Source: a virus
Direction: 5' to 3' (one strand)
Virus record (IMG/VR): IMGVR_UViG_3300024518_002241
Span: 1 to 21,363 of that record
DNA length: 21,363 bases
The position numbers and the translations under genes were made by a program. The notes below the pieces were generated by a model that was given only the letters and a program-made list of their open reading frames with translations, was not told the origin of the DNA and did no database searches. Below are positions 4,505 to 12,806 of the stretch, in pieces; position 1 is the first letter of the stretch, and every line of letters begins with the position of its first letter.

Positions 4505-4846
4505 ATGCAGGCCGTGAAAAAGGCGAGGCCAGTGCCTTCTATGGATGGGGTTCAGGACCTCTCCTCCAAGAAGATGGAGTCCATCCGAAGGGCGATGTTC
4601 GAGGCTCTGGAGGTCGAAGGCCAGGAGGGCCTGACCAAGTTTCGAAGCCACTACAAGATGCTCTTGGCCTATGGGGTTCTCGCCGGGGCCAAGATGAAGG
4701 ACGAGATACAGACCGGAGCAGAACTCGCTCGGCTCGAGGGATGGCGTGTTTCTCCGACAGCCGTGAAGAACAACGACATCGGAGAGGACGAACTTGTCGC
4801 AAAGCTTCGAAGTAGGTCAGACAGCGGATCGAATCCGACTGCGTGA
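4505..4846 (+). CDS. Putative terminase small subunit (113 aa)
   Basis: GGAG at 4494-4497 lies seven bases before the ATG at 4505. The protein is largely helical: KKMESIRRAMFEALEVEG and TKFRSHYKMLLAYGVLAGAKMKDEIQTGAELARLEGW suggest a helical core. The C-terminal tail is charged (DELVAKLRSRSDSG). The assignment rests mainly on position directly before, and overlapping, the large subunit, and on the size of small terminase subunits. Such proteins form rings that recognise viral DNA and stimulate the large subunit. No clear helix-turn-helix can be picked out by eye. It shares 53 bases with the large subunit gene, which has its own ribosome site inside this one. Confidence 0.6.
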   Translation: MQAVKKARPVPSMDGVQDLSSKKMESIRRAMFEALEVEGQEGLTKFRSHYKMLLAYGVLAGAKMKDEIQTGAELARLEGWRVSPTAVKNNDIGEDELVAKLRSRSDSGSNPTA

Positions 4847-6407
4847 GAAGTACACCCGTGAAGAAGACTCCTTCTTCGAATTCACCAGAGATGTTGTCGG
4901 GTTCCCCGATCTCGACCCTATCCTGCATCGTCAGGTTTGTAAGTTCCTCGTGGACGGCCTCGAGGCAGAGGAGGACATCACAATGCTCCTCCTCCCCCGA
5001 AAACACCTGAAGTCGAGCGTCACCTCGATCTCATTCCCCCAGTACCTCTGGATGCTCATCAATGCCTGCTCAATACAGTTGATGCACGGCAAGAAGGATT
5101 CAGGGAAGAAGTACCTCGGGGAACTGAAGGGATATGTCCTGAGGAAGATCAATGCACTCAGGTTCATGGCCCCAGATGTCTTCCCTGCGGACCCAAGACA
5201 TCACAAGGACGTAGAGTGGCTCTCCGAATACGTCGTCATGCTTCGGGATATGCCAGACAAGGCACCCTCTCTTCTTGTCAACGGAGTCGATGGAGATGAC
5301 ACAGGTCTCCATTTCAATATCCAACTTCTCGATGACCTCGTGACGAAGCAGAACTACAGAACTCGAGGGGAGAGGAACAAGGTCTACAACGTCATCCGAT
5401 CTCAGATACCGATGAGAAAACCATTCATCGGACCCAGCGGGAAATTGGTGCCCGGGAAGATTTTCATCGTAGGGACCAGGTGGCACAAAGATGATGCCTA
5501 TGGGCGTCTCCTCGACCCAAAGGGTGAGCACGCTGGACAGATCCGTGCGATGGTCATGGACTGCTACGACAAGAATGGAGAACCCATCTACCCACTTCGT
5601 GAGGGGAAGAAGATGGGGCACACAAAGAAGACACTCGAAGCAGACAAGAAGAACATGGGGTCGGCTCTGTTCAACGCCACCATGCGGAACAAACCGACCC
5701 TCAAGAAAGATGCCTACTTCGATACGAGACAGGCGCGACGGTTCATGATGTCGCCTGATGGGAGCATCCCAGCCCCAGGGAAGAGGTGGATATTCACCGC
5801 GTGTGATCCGAACAACAACACGACCCTCGGAGGGGACGCCGGGGTAACCATGACTGCGATCTGTACAGAAGATGGTGGCCTGTGGGTTGTTGACATCCTT
5901 CGAGGACGACCGTCTATCACTACCCTGATCTTCTGGATGGTCGATTCTGTGCGGCGATGGGACTCGTCTGCTCTTCTTATCGAGTCGGTAGGTTTTCAGA
6001 ACCAGTTGCAACACCCTCTCAGACAAGCCATGCTTAGAGAGGGAATCCAATGCGAGGTCATCCCTGTGAAGCGTGGGGGTCGAAACTCGCTGTCAAAACA
6101 GGAGCGCATATCTTCACTGCGCTTTCCGCTGGAAGCCGGGGGGCTTCATGTGAGGGAAGGCGCTGATGGAGATTGCCTCCTGTCTGAACTATCTACGTTC
6201 CAGCCAGAAGTGAGAGACCAGGAAGACGATCAGCTTGACTGCCTGGCCGATATCTATGAGCTGGCCCGTGAGCGGATAACTGTTGTTGATGGGACCAAGC
6301 CGAAAAGTCCCGAAGTGCGTCTCGAGGACTCGATCATGCGTGAGTTAGGGATCGCGCCTGATGGACGAAGCTTTGAATCTCTATCGGGGGCAATGAGATG
6401 GCCGTAA
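4794..6407 (+). CDS. terL: Terminase large subunit (537 aa)
   Basis: This is the ATP-driven DNA packaging motor and genome-cutting nuclease. The ATPase domain shows a Walker A-type loop LLLPRKHLKSS (65-75), a Walker B strand ending LLDD (178-181) and a coupling motif IVGTRWHK (225-232). The nuclease domain, of RNase H-like fold, has its acidic residues in FTACDPN (D338), LLIESVG (E397) and QEDDQLDCLAD (D478/D479, D482). The length is normal for the family. The start is TTG at 4794 with GGAGAGG at 4781-4787; no in-frame ATG exists before the Walker A region, so the TTG is needed. The gene overlaps the small subunit by 53 bases and the portal gene by ten, as expected for coupled synthesis. Confidence 0.95.
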   Translation: MSQSFEVGQTADRIRLREKYTREEDSFFEFTRDVVGFPDLDPILHRQVCKFLVDGLEAEEDITMLLLPRKHLKSSVTSISFPQYLWMLINACSIQLMHGKKDSGKKYLGELKGYVLRKINALRFMAPDVFPADPRHHKDVEWLSEYVVMLRDMPDKAPSLLVNGVDGDDTGLHFNIQLLDDLVTKQNYRTRGERNKVYNVIRSQIPMRKPFIGPSGKLVPGKIFIVGTRWHKDDAYGRLLDPKGEHAGQIRAMVMDCYDKNGEPIYPLREGKKMGHTKKTLEADKKNMGSALFNATMRNKPTLKKDAYFDTRQARRFMMSPDGSIPAPGKRWIFTACDPNNNTTLGGDAGVTMTAICTEDGGLWVVDILRGRPSITTLIFWMVDSVRRWDSSALLIESVGFQNQLQHPLRQAMLREGIQCEVIPVKRGGRNSLSKQERISSLRFPLEAGGLHVREGADGDCLLSELSTFQPEVRDQEDDQLDCLADIYELARERITVVDGTKPKSPEVRLEDSIMRELGIAPDGRSFESLSGAMRWP

Positions 6408-8191
6408 GGCGTGGTTCCTCTGCTTGGCTGAAGACGCTGCTCGATTATTTCGACGGGTACAAAGAAGAGTTCGAGCCGTTCTGGGCAACGGTCGATGAAC
6501 TCTACAGACCGTCTCAATTCGAGAAGAACCAGGATGTGACTTACGACAGAGTCGTCCAGCAAGTCAAACCTGGATACGTCTACTCCTTCGTTCACGGGAT
6601 CGAATCTATGATCCTGGCGAACAACCCGAAGCTCTTTGTCCAGGGATACCCCGCTCGGTTCGAAGAGAACTTCGTGCCCCATATACAGGATGTCCTAAAC
6701 CGAGACTGGACATTGCATGGCCGGATGGGCGGGGAGGTGAGGCTATGTGTCCGTGACGCGATCAAGAAGGGCGTGTCGGCTGTCGAAACAACGATCGTTT
6801 CCAGCGGCGAGAGAAAGGATGAGATCGACTCCAAGGAAGACGACGAACTCATTCGTGCAATCGGGGCGCAGCTTCGGTCTGAAGATGCAGCCATCGAGGC
6901 CAGGAAAAGTCAGCCACCTGTAGAGCGCACCTTCGAACACGACTCTCGGGTCATGGTTGACCAGATCGTGACCAAGTTCATACCGATTGAGCACTTCGTT
7001 TGCGACCCTGATGCGAACAACAACTACGACTGGAAGTGGGCAGGTACAGGGTTCTGGGCAGACCTTGACCGGATGAAGAAAGACGACCGTCTTCGCAACG
7101 TGGGCAAACTTGAAGCCACGCATATGCCTGAGGGAGCAATGTCTGGGGGGGACTCACCAATCAACCTCGTGTACATGCACAGGATGTACTACGCGCAAGA
7201 CGACCACTGGAGGATGTGCCTATACAACCGCGAGCATGAGGTGATTGTCCTCAAAGAAGAAGACCCGTTCTGGATCGGGTGCCCAATGCGGACCTTGTCT
7301 TGGAACACTGACGGTAGGTCGCTGTATGGTCAGTCAGATGTCTTGCCAGTTGTCAGCCAGATATCACAGCTTCATACCCTGTACAGCAAGACAACGGATG
7401 CCTTCGCAAGGCAGTCACAGAAAACGACCTTCTATGACCAAGCAGCAGGCATACCAGATGCAACATTGAACGCGATCATGGACCCGTCTGGTAACAAGTG
7501 GGTGCCCATAAACAGGTCTTCTGGGCAACCGCTTGCCGCGTCGTTCTACGAGCCTATGCACGGGAACATCTCTCCTGAGGCGATGAACCTGATCATGCTC
7601 CTCGAGCGTTCAATACAGCAGAGCGCAGGCATGTCCCCAAGTCAGATGGGCCAGATCATGAAGTCTGACACCTCTGCCCAAGAAGCCGCTCAGCTAAAAG
7701 CTGGGTCTGATGCCCGCGCTTTGCATAAGTTCGAAGCTGTCGAGGAGTTCATCGGGGCTGTCGCTCAACAGAGACTGGGCCTTATGGCCCAGTTCTACGA
7801 CGCAACGAAGGTCGCAAGGATCGGTGGACCTAAGGCTGCAGAAGCCTGGGAACATCTCGACTGGACAAGGGAAGACGTTCAGCACGGTCTCAACATCAAG
7901 GTCGAACCTGGGAGCACCAGGTCAGTGAACGATGACACGCGGACAGAGCAGCTCCTGAATGTGCTGCGCCTCGTCGGGCAAGATCCGGGGGCAGCGATGC
8001 TCATAGACCGCGAAGAACTTTACCGTAGGTTGTTTAAGCACATGGGTTTCCATGACTCAGGAAACCTTGTTCGGAACAAAGAAGAGGTAGCAATGATCAT
8101 GCAGCGAGCAGCGCAAATGCAAGCTAACCAGCCTCAACCACAGCAAGGCGCACCATCGAGGCCACCCCAGCCGCAGGGTGCTCAAAGATGA
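6398..8191 (+). CDS. Portal protein (597 aa)
   Basis: It forms the dodecameric ring at one capsid vertex through which DNA passes and to which terminase and tail bind. The N-terminal part is alpha/beta (LDYFDGYKEEFEPFWATVDELYRPS). The middle holds the typical clip and stem region with GRSLYGQSDVLPVVSQISQ, as in short-tailed phage portals. The SGQPLAASFYEPMHGNIS and MSPSQMGQIMKSDTSAQEA segments follow, then long helices of the crown. A glutamine/proline-rich tail closes the protein. The size is within the normal range. It follows the large terminase with a ten-base overlap, the standard order. Its stop overlaps the next start as ATGA. Confidence 0.9.
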   Translation: MAVRRGSSAWLKTLLDYFDGYKEEFEPFWATVDELYRPSQFEKNQDVTYDRVVQQVKPGYVYSFVHGIESMILANNPKLFVQGYPARFEENFVPHIQDVLNRDWTLHGRMGGEVRLCVRDAIKKGVSAVETTIVSSGERKDEIDSKEDDELIRAIGAQLRSEDAAIEARKSQPPVERTFEHDSRVMVDQIVTKFIPIEHFVCDPDANNNYDWKWAGTGFWADLDRMKKDDRLRNVGKLEATHMPEGAMSGGDSPINLVYMHRMYYAQDDHWRMCLYNREHEVIVLKEEDPFWIGCPMRTLSWNTDGRSLYGQSDVLPVVSQISQLHTLYSKTTDAFARQSQKTTFYDQAAGIPDATLNAIMDPSGNKWVPINRSSGQPLAASFYEPMHGNISPEAMNLIMLLERSIQQSAGMSPSQMGQIMKSDTSAQEAAQLKAGSDARALHKFEAVEEFIGAVAQQRLGLMAQFYDATKVARIGGPKAAEAWEHLDWTREDVQHGLNIKVEPGSTRSVNDDTRTEQLLNVLRLVGQDPGAAMLIDREELYRRLFKHMGFHDSGNLVRNKEEVAMIMQRAAQMQANQPQPQQGAPSRPPQPQGAQR

Positions 8192-8700
8192 CATCAAGCG
8201 ATGATGGATGGGGAGTCCCGCTCCACGAGATCCCGACGAAAACACTCGAAAATGGGACGGAATTCAAGGAGTGCGCGGATGGCACAATATGGGTGCGCCA
8301 GGAGAAGGGGAGGTGGAGGAGGTCTGACCGGATGCGGTTACCACTTGCGCCAAGGGTCTTTCCAGCCGTACACTACGTCAACGAGCAGTCAGACGGGAGA
8401 ACGTGTAAGTTCGACACCGGACCCCGAAACGATCGCAAGGAGCAACCTTGCCTCCATGTCTATGCAGACGAGGTTGCGAAGCAAGAATGGCATGACTACG
8501 TTGTTATGCCTGACGGAAGAGAAGGGCCAGCACCCTTTTCTTCAAGTTCAGAGCGGGCAGAGTATGAGAGCCGATTCGGGTATCGAGGGCTCGACAAGGA
8601 TGAAGTTCACGATCACCCGCTAGACCAATTCCTTCGCCAGGAGGGGTCGTCCCTCCGTCGAGGAGACTTCACCAACCATGGAACAGGTGTCGAGGACTAA
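8188..8700 (+). CDS. Hypothetical head-module protein (170 aa)
   Basis: The start is fixed by the ATGA overlap with the portal gene. The protein is hydrophilic and predicted mostly beta in its first half: a FKECADGTIWVRQEKGRWRRSD stretch looks like a small beta-sheet with basic residues. A central segment carries two cysteines, and an acidic end contains DKDEVHDHPLDQFLRQEG. I do not recognise the family. Placement between portal and scaffold suggests an accessory head protein, or one taking the place of a maturation protease, but no Ser-His or other protease motif is visible. The end overlaps the scaffold gene by 23 bases. Confidence 0.7.
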   Translation: MTSSDDGWGVPLHEIPTKTLENGTEFKECADGTIWVRQEKGRWRRSDRMRLPLAPRVFPAVHYVNEQSDGRTCKFDTGPRNDRKEQPCLHVYADEVAKQEWHDYVVMPDGREGPAPFSSSSERAEYESRFGYRGLDKDEVHDHPLDQFLRQEGSSLRRGDFTNHGTGVED

Positions 8701-9643
8701 TCATGAAGAATGGACATCCCAAGAAGGTCCCGCTGATCCCCAACTCGGGGCCGGGGGTCAAGACTTGCATCAAGCCGACAACGGGGCCGCAGCACTAAAC
8801 GAAAGTCCCGGTGCGCTACAGTCTGATCCGCTCGATGGGTACGAGCCTGTTGACCAGGCCGGTCCCATCGAGCGGATGGACCAACCCCCACTTCATCCTG
8901 ATGCGGAAATCCCACAAGGTGATCCGCTGGAAGGTTGGAATGGGAACATCGAAGACCTGAGCCCTGATGTTCAGCCTTTAGCCCGAAGCCTTCAGTCCCA
9001 CTACCAGAAGGGATTCCAGCAAAACGCCGCAGCCTCGAAGGAGACTGACATGCTGGCCCAGAAGGCTGCAGCATTCGACCAGCTAATCACTGACCCGAAC
9101 AAGCGCAGCGAGTTCATGTCAGGGTTTGGGGATACCTCTGCATCTGGACCCCAAAGCCATGGCATGTGGCATGACGATGACCTCGAGTCTGTTGATGCCA
9201 AGTCGCAGTTCGATGATCCCACCTACCAGGGTGTCGAGGCGATGATTTACAAGGCGTTCAAGTCAAGGCTTGAGCCTGAACTGCAGCGGCTGAATGCTTT
9301 GAGCAATTACTCTGCTCAGCAAACTATGAAGAACCAGTGGGATTCACTGGTTAGCCAATACCCGTCAGCTTCGCAGCACGCGAATGCTGTCGCCGCAAAA
9401 ATGCAGGCGAGTCCGAATCTCAGCTTGCAAGAGGCCCTTTTCGCAGTGGCCGGTCCTTCCCTACTCCAAGCAGCGCACACGACTCCTCCCAAGGGACGCA
9501 GCAACGGAACGCAGCAGAGGCAAGGGATTCAGTACCGGGCAGACGCAGGGTCGCGTCGTCCTGCTTCCAAAGCGGCTCCATCGTTAGAGGCGATCATCGC
9601 CTCCTCGAGGAAGCAACTTGGAATTCAGGAGGGCATGTTCTAA
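8678..9643 (+). CDS. Capsid scaffolding protein (321 aa)
   Basis: Scaffolds guide assembly of the procapsid and leave before or during packaging. The evidence is position directly before the capsid gene and composition. The N-terminal 90 residues are acidic and disordered, rich in Asp, Gln and Pro. A helical, glutamine/alanine-rich middle follows (LARSLQSHYQKGFQQNAAASK, AAAFDQLITDPNKRSEFMSG). A basic C-terminus (GRSNGTQQRQGIQYRADAG, SRRPASKAA, SSRKQLG) matches the capsid-binding tails of P22-type scaffolds. No protease signature is visible, so the head probably matures without a fused protease. GGAG upstream is 12 bases from the ATG, a rather long spacing. It ends 27 bases before the capsid gene. 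Confidence 0.85.
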   Translation: MEQVSRTNHEEWTSQEGPADPQLGAGGQDLHQADNGAAALNESPGALQSDPLDGYEPVDQAGPIERMDQPPLHPDAEIPQGDPLEGWNGNIEDLSPDVQPLARSLQSHYQKGFQQNAAASKETDMLAQKAAAFDQLITDPNKRSEFMSGFGDTSASGPQSHGMWHDDDLESVDAKSQFDDPTYQGVEAMIYKAFKSRLEPELQRLNALSNYSAQQTMKNQWDSLVSQYPSASQHANAVAAKMQASPNLSLQEALFAVAGPSLLQAAHTTPPKGRSNGTQQRQGIQYRADAGSRRPASKAAPSLEAIIASSRKQLGIQEGMF

Positions 9644-9670
9644 CCGAAACCCCTTGGGAGGAGTTTTCCA

Positions 9671-10819
9671 ATGGCTACCGCAACTAGGACAGGGGCTGGT
9701 GCATACACCACTCTCTGGACTCACGTTCTTGATCAGTGGCTCACTCCGGGCTACGCCGAGGACATCATCTCGCGGCACACACCTACCCTGAACCTTCTCT
9801 GGAAGAACAGGAAGCGTGTTCCGCTCGGGCCATACGCCAACGTGCGTTTGCTCGACAAGCTTGGCAACGCAAACGGTGCGTTCCAGTATTACGACGCGCT
9901 TACTGGCCGCCCCCAGCGGGGCGCACAGGCGGCGCAGTTCCAATCGAAGATGTACTACGCGAACATCTCGATGTCCTTGCAGGAGGAGCTGGACTACGGG
10001 GTCTCTGACCTCATGTCCGCTGACCGAATCAAGGAACTGACTACTCAGGAAATCATGGGCTTGAGCGATACCCTCGCACAGGCAGTGTTCCAGGGTACGA
10101 ACCTCGGGGCTAAGCACATGCTTGGTTTCGAGCAGGAACTCCCGGCTTTCGACCATGAAGCGAATGACGGGACGACGGCGTCCGCGCTGGCTCGTATCGG
10201 ATCGCGCTTCCGCGTTCGCCAACAGAACGGCTCGACCTACGGCGGCGTTGACCGCGCTGACTGGACGAGCGCGACTGCTGGAGGCACCGGCTGGGAAGCC
10301 AACTCTGTCCAGATGGTCGACAATGCGGACAACATCTTCCGCTTCCACTCGACTGAGCCTTACGGCCCTGACAAAGGACTGGCGGTGTTCTACCAGATGC
10401 TGCAGTTCACTTGGTGGGGCGCTGCTTCCCGTCGTATCGTTGTTGGGACTCAACGCCCTTACGACGACTACATGTTCGCAGTCATGGGCAAGACGCTCTT
10501 GACTAAGGACTCAGCCAGCACGCCTGACGCTCAGCCGTTCTTCGCTAACCTGGCGCTGCCGGGTGCGACGTTCTACTTTGATGAGTACGCAGCGCACTCT
10601 GGTGGTGACGATGTCACTGCTGGAAATTCTGAGTGCTTCTACATCTTCGACCCGAACTACTCCAAGCTTTGGGTCGATCCGCGTGCTGAGATGAAACTCA
10701 CGAAGCCTCGAGTGCCGGAAGGTCAAGAGGCGAGTACGCGCCGCGTGATCCTTCGTTGCCTGAAGGCAAATACAAACCCGCGTACTGGTGCGTGTGGCTT
10801 CAACTACTTTGACGGTTAA
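9671..10819 (+). CDS. Major capsid protein (382 aa)
   Basis: A strong GGGAGGAG site precedes the ATG. The N-terminus is small and alanine/threonine-rich. Next come a helix and E-loop-like region (ILTS-free but with WKNRKRVPLGPYANVRLL), an ANISMSLQEELDYGVSDL block and a long helix (SADRIKELTTQEIMGLSDTLAQAVFQG). This resembles the N-arm, E-loop and spine helix of HK97-fold coat proteins. The C-terminal half is beta-rich (RRIVVGTQRPYDDYMFAVMGKTLL, TFYFDEYAAHSGGDD, KLWVDPRAEM), as expected for the P and A domains. The size is typical. Its place after the scaffold and before a decoration-type gene supports the assignment. No cleavage site for a maturation protease can be identified. Confidence 0.9.
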   Translation: MATATRTGAGAYTTLWTHVLDQWLTPGYAEDIISRHTPTLNLLWKNRKRVPLGPYANVRLLDKLGNANGAFQYYDALTGRPQRGAQAAQFQSKMYYANISMSLQEELDYGVSDLMSADRIKELTTQEIMGLSDTLAQAVFQGTNLGAKHMLGFEQELPAFDHEANDGTTASALARIGSRFRVRQQNGSTYGGVDRADWTSATAGGTGWEANSVQMVDNADNIFRFHSTEPYGPDKGLAVFYQMLQFTWWGAASRRIVVGTQRPYDDYMFAVMGKTLLTKDSASTPDAQPFFANLALPGATFYFDEYAAHSGGDDVTAGNSECFYIFDPNYSKLWVDPRAEMKLTKPRVPEGQEASTRRVILRCLKANTNPRTGACGFNYFDG

Positions 10820-10834
10820 GAAAGGAGACTGATC

Positions 10835-11344
10835 ATGTTCACAATTCCTCAAATTTCAGGTCGGACTCCTCAGTCTGACGACGAACTTGCGTCCGATGGG
10901 CGCACCATCTACGGCCTGTTCGAGGCCAACGGCAACATCGCAGTCGGTGAGCCGATCAAGCACGACGTAACCGTCACCAATGCGTCAGGCGTTCTTGTCA
11001 TCGTCACCGCAGCGGCGACTGAGGACTACTACTGCCGTGGTGTCTACTCTGGCCTCGGGGGTTCCTCGGCGGAATCCACCGTGACCGATGCCGACGGACT
11101 GTGGGATGCCAAAGACGGCGACCACATTTTCGTCGCCATGTCAGGGCACCAGAAGGTGATGGTCAACGCCAACAGCGTCAACATCGTGGCTGGCGACATG
11201 TTGGAACTGCAAGCCGGTGAAGCTGGGCGGTTCTACAAGGATGCCGCCGTCGCTGCTCAGTCGTCACGTCACTGCGCACGGGCTCTGGAGGCCAACGCCT
11301 CTGACGATGCACTTTGCGACGCTTGGATTGCCAACTGCCTCTAA
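10835..11344 (+). CDS. Probable capsid decoration/stabilisation protein (169 aa)
   Basis: AAGGAG lies close before the ATG at 10835. The protein is small, acidic, glycine/alanine-rich and largely beta (VTVTNASGVLVIVTAAATEDYYCRGVYSGLGG, KVMVNANSVNIVAGDMLELQAGEAGRFY). It sits directly after the capsid gene, where decoration proteins that clamp the lattice are usually encoded. The VAGDMLELQAGEAGRF strand pattern resembles phage head proteins of the capsid-cement type, but no diagnostic motif is seen. It ends with an unusually cysteine-containing tail (CARALEANASDDALCDAWIANCL). The stop overlaps the next ATG as TAATG. Confidence 0.6.
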   Translation: MFTIPQISGRTPQSDDELASDGRTIYGLFEANGNIAVGEPIKHDVTVTNASGVLVIVTAAATEDYYCRGVYSGLGGSSAESTVTDADGLWDAKDGDHIFVAMSGHQKVMVNANSVNIVAGDMLELQAGEAGRFYKDAAVAAQSSRHCARALEANASDDALCDAWIANCL

Positions 11345-11562
11345 TGGGTGCAAAAAGCCCTACGATGAACACGATCATGCGCTGTGTGCGGTGCTACCAC
11401 GCCGCCCCAGTGCGTGAGTTCACCAGGAAACCGGGCGGCTGCAAAAAGTGCCTCGGCATGCAAGTCAGCCGCCCGGCGGGCCGACACCCGCGATTCGGGG
11501 GCAGAGTGTGGGAACGCCTTGTCAAGTTCCCACTTCTCAAGAGAAAAGGATTCACCCTGTGA
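11344..11562 (+). CDS. Small zinc-ribbon protein C (72 aa)
   Basis: The TAATG junction with the upstream gene fixes the start at 11344. Two CX2C knuckles (MRCVRC, C14/C17; GGCKKC, C33/C36) are separated by 15 residues and followed by a strongly basic tail (SRPAGRHPRFGGRVWERLVKFPLLKRKGF). The spacing resembles the zinc ribbons of the leftward cluster, so this is a third family member or a convergent one. Sitting inside the head module it could be a packaged minor virion protein or a DNA-binding assembly factor; both are inference. The ATG at 11365 is an alternative start. Its TGA overlaps a GTG start of the next gene. Confidence 0.65.
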   Translation: MGAKSPTMNTIMRCVRCYHAAPVREFTRKPGGCKKCLGMQVSRPAGRHPRFGGRVWERLVKFPLLKRKGFTL

Positions 11563-12035
11563 GCGAGCATATCATCGAGGTCAAGACGACCAGATACACT
11601 AACCGGATTGTCGAGAACGAAGACGAGCGCACAGTCCCGGTCCAGTTCTATGACTACTACGTCAGGGCTGATCGCGGAGATTTCCGTCGTGTCAAGCAGA
11701 CAATCGACTGGAAGCTCGATGAGTTCAACGTGGCGCATATGATTTCATCGACAACTGATCTTCAACCGGAGAGAGGAGCCCCGGTCCTTGACTGGGAGGA
11801 AGTCAACAAGTGCTACGATATGATGGAGAAAGAAGACATCTCCGTCATCACGGCAGTAAAGAGACTCTTCGGTGACGAGGAGATGAACAGTGGATGGCTT
11901 CAGGACTGCGTTGAGTGCAAGCTCTATAAATGGAAGCCTGTCGAGCCTCTTATCGTGACCCCAGGGACAGAGCGCATAACGTCTCCAACCCCTGAGGCCA
12001 GGATGGTCTCTGCAGCTCCTCGCGTTTCGGACTAA
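11559..12035 (+). CDS. Hypothetical virion-module protein (158 aa), GTG start
   Basis: The GTG at 11559 overlaps the preceding stop as GTGA and has AAAAGGA about nine bases upstream. Earlier in-frame starts would lie inside the zinc-ribbon gene. The product has an N-terminal beta region (HIIEVKTTRYTNRIVENEDERTVPVQFYDYYVRAD) and a helical part with EEVNKCYDMMEKEDISVITAVKRLFGDEEMNSGW. A WLQDCVECKLYKWKP segment with two cysteines and a proline/threonine tail follow. I do not recognise it. Its location between the decoration protein and the adaptor suggests a minor head protein or head-completion factor. Confidence 0.7.
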   Translation: MSEHIIEVKTTRYTNRIVENEDERTVPVQFYDYYVRADRGDFRRVKQTIDWKLDEFNVAHMISSTTDLQPERGAPVLDWEEVNKCYDMMEKEDISVITAVKRLFGDEEMNSGWLQDCVECKLYKWKPVEPLIVTPGTERITSPTPEARMVSAAPRVSD

Positions 12036-12047
12036 CGAGGTGGAAAG

Positions 12048-12806
12048 ATGGCAGCGGTTGAATCAATTACGGTCGGAGACCTGGTAAGCGATGTTCGCTT
12101 CATCTTGACCAACTCCTCCGCTGCCGACTCTGACCTTGACACTCAGATCAAGGTTTGGCTGAACGCGACCATGAGGGACATGATTGCGCGTTCAGAGCAC
12201 CCCAGCTTCACCATGGAAGATGTGATGAAGCTGAGCGCCGGGACTCAGGACTACGACCTCCCAGGTGATTATGGTCGGATGATTGAGCCCGGTGTCCGTC
12301 ACTTCAGAGAAGGTGACTCGATGCTGACGGTGAAGTACATCACTCAGCCGACTTATGACGAGCATGAGGGCGCGAGGTGGTGGACTGATACAGGAATCCC
12401 GACTCACTACACGTTCACTGGCCGAGAGAAAGAGACCCAGGGCACGTTCAAGGTCCGGTTCTTCCCGATCCCTGATGAGCCCTACCAGATCAAATACAGC
12501 TACTACGGCATACCGGAAAACATCCGCGCTGCCGCAGACTCTGTAGAGATTGATCGCCGCTTCCCTCGAGAGCTTGTCCATGTCCTGGTCACTGGGACAT
12601 GCCTGTACTTCCCGAAATACCTTGCCGGTCACCTTGCGACCTACAAGGAGAAGTACGCAGAAGCCCTTGCTTCTCTTCAGAGAAACTCGAGGCCGCTCGT
12701 CGGTGGGTATCAGCAGTCGAGGAGAATGGATGGGATCTCTTCTTTGGGTGGCAGCGTCCTGGTTCGTGGGAGCATTGATATCAGTGACCAGGACAACCAC
12801 TTCTGA
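12048..12806 (+). CDS. Head-tail adaptor protein (252 aa)
   Basis: GAGGTGG lies just before the ATG. The protein opens with TVGDLVSDVRFILTNSSAADSDLDTQIKVWLNATMRDMI, the usual start of short-tailed phage adaptors, in which two helices pack against the portal. A TQDYDLPGDYGRMIEP block and a beta region (TFKVRFFPIPDEPYQIKYSYYGIP) follow. The C-terminal part is helical (RELVHVLVTGTCLYFPKYLAGHLATYKEKYAEALASLQ). This order fits P22 gp4 or T7 gp11-type adaptors, which join the portal to the nozzle. The stop overlaps the nozzle ATG as TGATG, further supporting a direct functional link. Confidence 0.8.
   Translation: MAAVESITVGDLVSDVRFILTNSSAADSDLDTQIKVWLNATMRDMIARSEHPSFTMEDVMKLSAGTQDYDLPGDYGRMIEPGVRHFREGDSMLTVKYITQPTYDEHEGARWWTDTGIPTHYTFTGREKETQGTFKVRFFPIPDEPYQIKYSYYGIPENIRAAADSVEIDRRFPRELVHVLVTGTCLYFPKYLAGHLATYKEKYAEALASLQRNSRPLVGGYQQSRRMDGISSLGGSVLVRGSIDISDQDNHF

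Noticed and set aside
5100-6050. Minus-strand 316-codon open frame
   Set aside because: It lies wholly opposite the terminase large subunit, which has clear catalytic motifs; the minus frame shows no recognisable domain.
9584-10453. Minus-strand 289-codon open frame
   Set aside because: It is antisense to the capsid gene and is explained by the codon bias of the real gene.
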